A stretch of 64,000 nucleotides of DNA, from NCBI GenBank assembly GCA_021399435.1, contig JAJTUP010000013.1:620001-684000 (forward strand). The letters run 5' to 3'. Made by a program: the position numbers and the translations under genes. Of the stretch, positions 55,937-64,000 are shown one piece after another. The notes below the pieces were generated by a model that made no database searches, was not told the origin of the DNA, and was given only the letters and a program-made list of their open reading frames with translations. Each line of letters opens with the position of its first letter. The first letter of the stretch is position 1. The stretch is from Diaporthe sp. PMI_573. Lineage: Eukaryota; Ascomycota; Sordariomycetes; Diaporthales; Diaporthaceae.

Positions 55937-58652
55937 ATGGCGATCCAAAAGAAACACGGAAAGGGTCGTCTCGACAAGTGGTACAAGCTCGCCAAGGAGA
56001 AGGGATACCGTGCCCGTGCCGCCTTCAAGTTGATCCAGCTCAACAAGAAATATGGTTTCCTCGAGAAGAGCAAGGTCCTGTTGGATCTTTGCGCCGCCCC
56101 TGGTGTAAGTACATGGCTTCATACATTCCTATGCTGCATTGCATGATATAATACCAAAGCCTCACTTACTAACCGGTACTTGTGCCGCACAGTCATGGTG
56201 TCAGGTCGCCGCAGAGGTTATGCCTATCAACAGTCTCATCGTTGGTGTCGATCTCTCGCCCATCAAGCCCATCCCAAAGGTCATTACCTTCCAGAGCGAT
56301 ATCACTACGGAACAATGCCGTGCAACTATTAGGAAACACCTCAAGACATGGAAGGCCGACACTGTCCTCCACGACGGTGCCCCTAACGTGGGTACGGCCT
56401 GGGTCCAGGATTCCTTCAACCAGGCAGAGCTGGTCCTGCAGTCGATGAAGCTGGCTACCGATTTCCTCGTCGAGGGCGGCACCTTCGTCACGAAAGTCTT
56501 CCGCTCAAAGGACTACAACTCCCTGCTCTGGGTCTTCAACCAGCTCTTCACCAAGGTCGAAGCCACCAAGCCACCCTCGTCTCGAAACGTCTCCGCCGAA
56601 ATCTTCGTCGTCTGCCGCGGCTTCAAGGCCCCTAAGCACATCGACCCCAAATTCCTCGACCCCCGCGCTGTCTTCGAAGAGCTCGCCGCACCCACCCCTA
56701 ACAACGAGGCCAAGGTCTACAATCCCGAGGTGAAGAAGCGCAAGAGAGAGGGTTATGAGGAGGGCGACTGGACCCAGTTCAAGGAGGTCCCTGCCTCCGA
56801 GTTCATCCAGACCACGGATCCTATTGCCATCCTGGGAAGCAAAAACCGCCTGCACTTCGACCAATCCAAGAACGGAGATGTGGCACTCGCAGCGCTGAAC
56901 AAGCTACCTGAGACGACAGACGAGATCCGTCGGTGCTGCGACGACTTGAAGATTCTCGGTAAGAAGGAGTTCAAGCTACTGCTGAAATGGCGGATCAAGG
57001 TCCGCGAGAAGTTTGGCTTCCCCACCAAGAAGAGCAAGCAGGAGCCCGAACTTGCCGAGGAAACGGCAGAGGTCGAAGACATGGACGAGGAGATGAGGAT
57101 ACAGGAGGAGCTACAGGCACTCAAGGAGAAGGAGGGGACGAGAAAGAAGAAGGAACGGCGCAAGGAGAACGAACAGCGACAGAAAGACATAGTGCGCATG
57201 CAGCTCAACATGACCGCCCCCATGGATATCGGTATGGAAGAGCGAGGACCGATGGGCGAGGACGCCATGTTTCAGCTCAAGGCCGTCGACAAGGCGGGCG
57301 CCCTGGGCAGGATATCAAAGGGCAAGATGGTCAAACTCGGCGAGCAGGACACCAGGAAAGACCGAGACAGCGGTCTGGGTACGTCACCAGACTCGGACGA
57401 GGACAGCGATGAGGAGGAGGACAGGCTAGAGCGGGAGCTTGACGGCATGTACGATGCCTACAAGGAGCGCAAAGCAGCAACGGATGCAAAGTACCGAGCC
57501 AAGCGGTCAAAGAAGGAGCACGATGACGACGAATGGGAGGGTGTGTCTGCCGACGAGAAGGAAGCCAGCGACGAAGAGAGCGAGCTGGATGAAGACAGCG
57601 ACGAGGACTCTGATGCTGAGGACGACGGCACATCTGGCAAGAAAACCCTCCTGACGGACCTTGAAAAGGATACGGGAGACTCGTCAGGGCTGTCAAAACG
57701 GGCCAGGGCCTTTTTCAACCAGGACCTGTTCAAGGACATGGAGGGTCTTTTGGACGAGCCTGAGGACGAGCCAGCCGAGAAGGTGGGGGTTGAGGTTGAG
57801 GAGATGGACGTCGACATGGCTGACGAAGTTTCTTCGGATGAAGACACACCAGCCAATGGATCGAAACCAAAAGCACCCGTAGCTGTTGATGCCTACGAGG
57901 ATGAAGGTGAGGAGTTTGAAGTAGTCAAGCCAACAAAACAGCAGAAGGTTGAGCAACATGAGGAGCATGAGAGCGACTGGGAAGAGGAGGAGAGGCGGGA
58001 ACGGCGCGAGCGTGACAACAGGCCAGGTAGGCTCCCCGCACATGCCTCTTTACCCACCCACCCACCAAGGTCGACTTGAGCTGACACCAAGTTTACAGAA
58101 ATCGACATCATCACGGCCGAGGCAATGACCCTGGCGCACGAGCTCGCGACGGGCAAGAAGTCAAGCCACGACCTGGTGGACGATGGTTTCAACAAGCACG
58201 CGTTCCGGGCGGACCGGGACGGGCTTCCCGATTGGTTTACGGAGGATGAGTCGCGGCACGACCGGCAGCAGAAGCCCATCACCAAGGCTGCGGCGGCGGC
58301 GATCAAGGAGAAGCTGCGGGCGTACAACGCGCGGCCCATCAAGAAGGTGCGCGAGGCCAAGGCGCGCAAGAAGCTCAGGGCAGCGGACCGGCTGGAGAAG
58401 CTTAAGAAGAAGAGCGACGTGCTGGCAGCGTCCGAGGGCATGACGGAGAAGGAGAAGGCAGACAGCATCTCCAGGCTCATCTCAAAGGCCAACAAGAAGG
58501 TGCGCCGGCCGCCGGTCAAGGTGGTGGTGGCCAGGGGCGCGAACAAGGGCAAGGGCAGGCCCAAGGGCGTCAAGGGGAGGTACAAGATGGTAGACTCCAG
58601 GATGAAGAAGGAGATGCGGGCGCTGAAGAGGAAAGCCAAGGCAAAGAAGTAG
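55937..58652 (+). CDS. spb1: Spb1, 27S pre-rRNA 2'-O-methyltransferase
   Basis: Three exons, 55937-56104, 56193-58026 and 58099-58652 (introns 88 and 72 bp), give 851 residues, the usual size. Residues 1-205 form the FtsJ/RrmJ methyltransferase fold. It has the SAM motif DLCAAPGSWCQVA (intron 1 lies between Gly and Ser) and the K-D-K-E catalytic set in [32 protein letters not shown] and [10 protein letters not shown]. The middle (DUF3381 region) is followed by a long acidic and coiled-coil stretch. The conserved C-terminal Spb1 domain reads [21 protein letters not shown] through [17 protein letters not shown] to the basic tail [15 protein letters not shown]. The enzyme methylates the peptidyl-transferase-centre G of 25S rRNA in nucleolar pre-60S particles. 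Confidence 0.97.
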
Positions 58653-59542
58653 TGGAGATAGTGCCCTGTTTTGGCTTAGATAGGGATGGGTATAGAATAT
58701 ATGCCACAGTAGATGCACAGGCTACCCCGAGCGAGGCCGGCTTTTGGCAATCAGTCTGGTGGAATATGTGATCTTTGTTAGCTACGTTTTGGTGCTGAGC
58801 TGCATCTTAACCAGGGGCGGCACAACACGCTCTCGGGTCGTCACTTTGGACGTGGCATTGATGATGAGCTTAGGGCAGTTGCTCTCTGCGGGTTTGGGAC
58901 CCTGACAGCCCGTCCCAAGGCACAAGGTCACCGGGCAAGACTCGCCCGAAATTTGGATGCAATGCTTGTTCATGGTGAGCTGGCTTGAACAAGAACTTTG
59001 CGGGCCAGATTAAGAGGCGAGTGGGGAGGCGACATGACGAAAGGGCTCTTCTCGAACCTTCTCGCGGGACGGTTAGAATGACCGTTTCTGTGCGGTACGG
59101 CCCCGAACACAAAGAGCTGATGTGGCCTTTGACACAAGTCACATAACGTACTTCCCGTTTCTGACGGATAAGACAGACGGCAACACCATTGACTCAACCT
59201 CGTCAGTCAGTCTCGTCGACTTTCTGGTCACTCACTCACTGGTCTGGCAAGCCACGCGCGAGGTGGGGCAAGCACAAGTACCTGCGCCTACTTGTACAAG
59301 CGACTTCCTCCCTTCCACAACCGAGCAAGGGAACACGGTGCTCCAGCCATTTGGCACTGCAACCAACATCGCTTCTGTCTTGTGACTCTTGAGACTCCAG
59401 TCCACTCTCTGGTCCTCTTGAGTCATCCTGAACATCAGACCTCATCATCTCTGTACTACTCGTCGGCATCCTCTCCACCGCACATGCTACACACGCACAC
59501 ACGCACACACACACACGCACGCACAAAGAGCCAGGAAACAGC
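58653..59542. other. Spacer with a CA microsatellite
   Basis: The spb1 3' UTR, then the promoter of the small membrane protein gene. An imperfect (CA/CG)n run, mostly ACAC with G interruptions, lies at about 59488-59526, just before that gene's ATG. No further gene was recognised; frames at 58870-59435 overlap in both strands. Confidence 0.6.
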
Positions 59543-60133
59543 ATGTCAACAGACCTCCTCCTCCGCCGCGTCACCTCGGTGGCCCTGGCCATCTTCTTCT
59601 TCTCGGCCGCGTCCGGCCGCTTCACGCCAGTCTCGTGGCTCACCCAGTCCGACTGGGTCACCCATCTGGACGGGCCCTGCCTGGCAGACCGCGTCATCTC
59701 GCCCGTGCTGCTCGGCGGCGCCGCCATTCTCCACTGGTACATCGCCTCGCAGCGCACCGCCCTCCCGCTGACCATCACCATCCCGAACCCGGGCCAGGAC
59801 ATCGCCCGCGGCGGAGGGGCGCCGGCGGCACCCGGTAACACCCTCGTCCTCGGCCTGTGGCAGCCGGCATACTACTGGCCCCTGGCTGTCGCCGAGGCCG
59901 TGCTGCTGTACGCCATCGCGTCCGGCGGCGCCAGCGTTTTCGCAACGCGATGCGTCATCGTGGCTCTGGTGACCGGCGTCTGGGTCCTCGGCTGGAACGC
60001 CCTTCCGTGGTACCGCAAGGAGCAGGCCTGGGCTATGATGAAGGAGTATGTCTTGCAGCTTATCATCATGGAGATGGTGAACATGGCCTTTGGCGGCGGA
60101 TCGGACCGGAGGAGGAGGCGGAGGAGGTTCTAG
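59543..60133 (+). CDS. Small multi-pass membrane protein, unknown function
   Basis: A single-exon gene of 196 residues starting at the ATG at 59543. About four hydrophobic segments are visible: TSVALAIFFFSAASG, VISPVLLGGAAILHWYIAS, YYWPLAVAEAVLLYAIASGG and CVIVALVTGVWVLGWNAL. A weakly hydrophobic MMKEYVLQLIIMEMVNMAFGGG follows, and the C-terminus is strongly basic, seven Arg in a row before the final Phe. GC-rich coding bias supports a real gene. No known family was recognised. The Arg-rich tail could be a cytosolic retention or lipid-contact signal in an ER protein; that is an inference only. It is transcribed in the same direction as spb1, about 0.9 kb downstream. Confidence 0.75.
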   Translation: MSTDLLLRRVTSVALAIFFFSAASGRFTPVSWLTQSDWVTHLDGPCLADRVISPVLLGGAAILHWYIASQRTALPLTITIPNPGQDIARGGGAPAAPGNTLVLGLWQPAYYWPLAVAEAVLLYAIASGGASVFATRCVIVALVTGVWVLGWNALPWYRKEQAWAMMKEYVLQLIIMEMVNMAFGGGSDRRRRRRRF

Positions 60134-60835
60134 GGACCATCTCACAGGCTCGGCAGGACACCTTCTGGGCCGTCTGGGGTTCTTTCGGCTTGCATCATGT
60201 TTGCATTACTGGAGCGGCCAGGGTTCATTGTTCTGGCTCGTGGCTGGCTTGGAGGAGTTCATTCGGGTTTTGGTCCAGACAATCTCGGCGTATCCTGCCA
60301 TCGACTCTGAGCCAGTAGCAGCATTTGATACCATATCCACTTCTTCTCACACGCATGCACCGTCTATTTCTCGAATCAGAAGCACAACGATACTTGGATC
60401 ACTGCTCACTGTTAGTTCTCATCTGGTTTCATGTCCAAGTGGGCCTGCTTCTCCAAGACAACCTGGGCATGCTTCCAAGTACCCTAAGGCAACATGGCTC
60501 ATGCATCCATCCATTCAGAAGGACATTTTGTTCCGCGTATCAATGCTGGATTCGTGGTGTACAATAACGCACTATGTGGATAGTTTCATCGTTCAAAAAA
60601 AGAAAAGCGATGAAGTGACGAGTTTCTTGTTTTATTCCCCAGCTGTTACAGTCTCCAGCAGGCTTCTTCGAGAATACTCTGGCCACCCATTAAAGCCAAC
60701 AAACAAACTCAGCGGTCCTTTCACCCCAGAATCCTGCTTATATCGGCCAGCACATCCCTGGGTCAGACTCCATGGACCGCAAAGCACATATCGACAGCCT
60801 CTACATGCCAGCAGCAGCCGGCAAGACAACACGAT
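60134..60835. other. Spacer, no gene recognised
   Basis: Downstream region of the membrane protein gene. Open frames here (60090-60914, 60325-60567, 60632-60907 minus) overlap one another and have no domains. Confidence 0.5.
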
Positions 60836-61758
60836 ATGGTCTGCCTTCCAGACCTCAGCAGTCTCCCTCTCTTTCAATACCATGACCCAGCCACTGAGAA
60901 CCCGCAAGACCTAACTTACCCCGATAGCTTTCAATCGCGCCGTATAAATAATTACGTTATAGATCCGGCAGTTTTGCACCCCGAAGCCCGAACTTACAGT
61001 AAGAGCCCCAGTCAACCCCTCAACTCCAGCCCGTCCCACGGGATTAAGAGCCGCGCCGACATCCTAACCTACATGGTAGACAATGAAGAGCCCTGTCACA
61101 TCTGCGGGAGCCAGGGCAGCAGTTGCTTTGGCGACAGCTGTGTGAGGTCGTTCCAGAGCCGCACGGAGAGGGTGGAGCGCACCGGAAAACTGCGCATCGA
61201 GGCGCCGGCTGGTGAAGCGAACGTCAGCATGGGGTACGGCGTGTGTACGGGGGCCGGGATTCGCAGGGGAGATATCGTTGGCGAGTACCTGGGCCGGTTG
61301 TTGCCGCTCGACTGGGACACTGCCCGTGGCCAAGACCACTCATATTCTTTTGAGCTTGAAAATGTGGGTGTGGTAGATGCGGGTGAATATGGGAACGTAT
61401 GTGAATTCTCCCCGTGTCCTGCCAGACCTCTTCAACGATTTAGAAATCTGCGGCGGTAATCGAAACCAGATTTTGAAACAAGACATATGACAGATTCTAA
61501 TCTATCTCGACACAGATCACTCGCTTCATCAACCACCGCTGCAAACCAAACTTGGAAGTTGAATTCATAACGTACGGCCGCCGCAGGTGCATTGCATTCG
61601 CTGCCGACCGTGATATCGCCCCCGGCGAGCAGCTCTTCATCCACTATGGTGATGATCATTTTGCGAGGTCCAAGCCGTGCCTGTGCAACTTCGTGCCATA
61701 CCCTCACATCCCACCTAAGGGCAGCGAGTCGCCAAGGAAGGTTCCGGGGCTTGACTAG
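60836..61758 (+). CDS. SET-domain protein (putative lysine methyltransferase)
   Basis: Two exons, 60836-61396 and 61516-61758 (119-bp intron, GTATGT...CACAG), give 267 residues. A Cys-rich preface (PCHICGSQGSSCFGDSCVRSF) precedes the SET domain: YGVCTGAGIRRGDIVGEYLG, then SYSFELENV. After splicing it continues GNITRFINHRCKPN, IAFAADRDIAPGEQLFIHYG and a short C-L-C post-SET-like end. The NHXCXPN and EQLXXXYG motifs that bind SAM and shape the pseudoknot are intact. The preface may be a reduced pre-SET. The start is uncertain: the ATG at 60836 gives an atypical Pro/Ser-rich N-terminus, and an internal ATG at 61073 is directly before the Cys-rich part. The residues before 61073 (KSRADILTYM) look family-like, which favours the longer form or an upstream exon. 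Substrate unknown. Confidence 0.82.
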
Positions 61759-62773
61759 ACAATCTGGTTTCCAGCAAAGGCCGGAAAGATGAATGTAAAT
61801 ATCCGTTGCTGTTGTCGATTCAGAGGATATGAAACATGATGATGCTATTGAAGGGGACTATTGAAGGGGAACTTTAAGCGTGAGCTTGTGTTTTCGAGTG
61901 CTCAGTATCCTGAGGATATTTCCTGGGGCTTTGTAGAGGAGGCGTAGTCAGCGCAGAGTTTACTGAGGCAATTTGGCATAGCTATGAGAGCAACGGGATG
62001 AAAGGAACTAATTCATTGCCATCTCAAATCTTACAAGACCCGAGATATCGACTGGCTGTGATTATAATACGTGTTCGTTCTGCAGATGTAGGCTCCACCA
62101 GTTTTTCCCTGCTCGGTGTTCGCTCCGACAGCCCCCAGCACGTCGTATTATTGGAGTTCAAATAGGCCCCTTTGGTGTAGTAGGCATTGAGTGAACTCGA
62201 AAGAGTTTAAGCAAGAGACGGAGCATTTAGATTTTTATTTGTAAAAGCGGGACAGAGGAAATGTATACTGAGATGGCCCGTTTCGCAGCTAGACATACTG
62301 GAGGTTAAGTACTTGGTGGCTTTCTACAACTATTAATATCGGGTCCTATTCCTATGCCACAAATACTGTTGGTAGGTAATTTCTTCACCTAAATTTCAAT
62401 TGGAAAACGAGATTTCACTGTGGAAAGCGGGGGCATATTGGAAGGCATCGGACTAGACTGCCCAGGTGGCCAGTGAATCCATCCGTGACAGGATCTGAGG
62501 ACTCATCAACAGCGAAATTCACTCTTTGTTACGTGAAATGTTCTTTCTGCTGGAAATGCAATACTTTAACGGCTTAATAAAGGTAGACCTAGCCTGGAAC
62601 CCAACTTCAACATATTCTCCTCTCAACATTCTACCTCTCCTAGACTCGATGCAACAGCATCGGTGGTTTTGCAGCCTTGGGTTCTGGCCCCTAAGAGTCA
62701 GTCTACCAAACATCCTCTTCACAACATCTATGTCCTTGCCCATTACCCTTCTTCGCTACAGGGTCTTGGGAGG
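61759..62773. other. Spacer of 1 kb, no gene recognised
   Basis: AT-rich DNA with a short direct repeat, TTGAAGGGGA(A/C) twice at 61847-61871. No open frame of note. The right end is the promoter of the F-box-like gene. Confidence 0.55.
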
Positions 62774-63608
62774 ATGATGGCCAGTCAACCCATGGAAGAG
62801 GAGGGCAGCGTCCCCAACACTACTTTGGTCTCAAGGCTTCTCACGGTAGTCCCCGTTGAGATACGTCTTCAAATCTACGAAAATGTCTTCCATGGTTCGC
62901 GAGTAAGACTCCGCTCAGTCCACCGACCCACTCCTAAGACAAAGACCCTCATACTCCGACCTTCACACCACTATCAACTCCTCCTCGCCAGCCGTCAGGT
63001 CTATGCTGAGGCTTTGTCCCCCTATTGGTCCTCGACAATCATAGACAGCAATCTGCACTCACCTTTCGATACGGCCAACTTTGTTGAGATCCTGCGCACG
63101 ATTCCTTACTTCGCCCAACCTTTGATCAGAGAGGTTCGCTGCAATAGTTTTCGAGAGGTTCCGTATCTCAATCTCAATCAGTTTGTGGGTCTTTTCGCGA
63201 GAATCGAGATTATTGTGCTGAAGCCCGCTTCGCTTTACGTCTCTCGCCACTTCTACCTGGACAGCACCTGGTCTGACGAGATCGTAATCAGCCGAGCGCA
63301 GTGGGACTTGCGCAGACGGTTTCCCACGTTCGGCTTGGGTGGCCCCAACAACGTCCAGGTCCTACAGAAGGTGCAGTTCCCTGTGATCGCGCGGTCGTGG
63401 AAGAATACGCAAATCCGTTTGAGCGTTAGGAATAAAGACTACCCTGCCAACGTACGTCTTTAGAGAATATAAGTTACAGCATACTGGAATACATATAACT
63501 GACTTTGAAAACCCTAAACAGGTCTTCTTCACCAACCACTTGAAGGTCCTTGTGGCCGAGGGCGACATTGACACGTTGGATGTGGCGGGTATTCAGAAGG
63601 TCTTGTGA
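62774..63608 (+). CDS. F-box-like / DUF7730-type fungal protein
   Basis: Two exons, 62774-63451 and 63522-63608 (70-bp intron, GTACGT...AAACAG), give 254 residues. Two consecutive ATGs (62774 and 62777) open the gene. Residues of about 20-45 (LLTVVPVEIRLQIYENVFHGSRVRL) form an F-box-like helix pair, and HYQLLLASRQVYAEALSPYWSSTII is the conserved block that follows it in the large family of fungal proteins annotated DUF7730 or 2EXR. No other domain or membrane segment is seen. Many paralogues of this family occur in each Pezizomycotina genome, and their function is unknown. Splicing adds VFFTNHLKVLVAEGDIDTLDVAG at the C-terminus. Codon bias is weaker than in core genes. Confidence 0.82.
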
Positions 63609-64000
63609 CAGAGAAATGTACAGCTCCAGGCTATACTTTTTAAGCCTGTGTTGTCATTAGAAGCCTCCGATGACACGCTGTAGACAAGGACGGGAGCACT
63701 GCGGCGGTCCTGGAAGAGGTACTAAACCCCGCAAACTATGCTGGCCTTCACAACAATACTCATGGGAAGTCGACATTGGCACCCAAACTTTGATTGGAAG
63801 CATGGTTGGCGGGTGATTTCTCACTCCCGGTCTCTAGCAACTCATCGAAGCGATGACACTGAAGGGACAGTATCAATAGGCAATTCCAGTGTTCTCACAT
63901 AGTTATGACTCTCGTTGTAAGTTGCAGAAAGGGCTCCATGTGTCTGTAACGAGTAAGACCTCGGTAAGTCGACCGGTATGCAGAGATGAATTTTTGGCTA
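63609..64000. other. Right-edge spacer
   Basis: No gene recognised in the last 0.4 kb; it should begin with the 3' UTR of the F-box-like gene. Confidence 0.6.

Noticed and set aside
1..64000. tRNA, dispersed 5S rRNA, CRISPR or intact transposon genes
   Set aside because: Scanning by eye for B-box-like motifs, the 5S internal control region, regular spacer repeats and transposase or reverse-transcriptase motifs gave nothing convincing. A covariance-model search would be decisive for the RNAs.

Overview
This is a stretch of nuclear DNA from a filamentous ascomycete (Pezizomycotina, most likely a Sordariomycete). Genes carry short GT-AG introns (about 43-125 bp, with CTRAC-type branch points) that split single orthologues of AP-2 mu, Ypt7/Rab7, Spb1, Cdt2 and GDA1. 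Between them lie typical filamentous-fungal families: Zn(II)2Cys6 regulator, GH6 cellobiohydrolase with CBM1, HET domain, DUF1996, DHA-type MFS and fungal-type cyclase. Coding DNA is GC-rich and spacers are AT-richer. No rRNA, tRNA, CRISPR or intact transposon was seen.

Layout. 1-2.6 kb: AP-2 mu subunit. 3.4-19.7 kb: an accessory region with three decayed genes (MFS transporter 3393-5051, HET-domain gene 10429-10971, DUF1996 secreted protein 16749-17699). Among them sit an intact six-exon Zn(II)2Cys6 regulator, a small secreted protein and a secreted aspartic protease. 19.7-23.1 kb: a phospholipase-D-like protein converging on a six-exon CBM1-GH6 cellobiohydrolase. 27-38 kb: a conserved core block (PPPDE-thioredoxin-PUL protein, GDA1 NDPase, a fungal protein possibly related to Mg-chelatase, Ypt7, a drug/metabolite-type transporter). 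41-48 kb: aquaporin, a 4.3 kb gene-poor spacer and a PF04199 cyclase. 50-64 kb: heme-oxygenase-like membrane protein, Cdt2, Spb1, a small membrane protein, a SET-domain protein and an F-box-like protein.

Functional themes are endomembrane traffic (AP-2, Ypt7, GDA1), ubiquitin/SUMO and cell-cycle control (PPPDE-PUL, Cdt2), ribosome biogenesis (Spb1) and secreted hydrolases (GH6, aspartic protease).

Most unusual observation: intron 4 of the cellobiohydrolase (21645-21709) and the 3' third of intron 2 of the unrelated Zn(II)2Cys6 regulator (8381-8444) are nearly the same sequence, 58 of 64 bases identical without gaps by my hand alignment. The shared block ends at the 3' splice site in both and contains the branch point. 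This is the hallmark of an introner-like element, a multiplying spliceosomal intron. The copy in the cellulase leaves only a 25-nt exon between it and the next intron, as expected if a new intron landed close to an old one.
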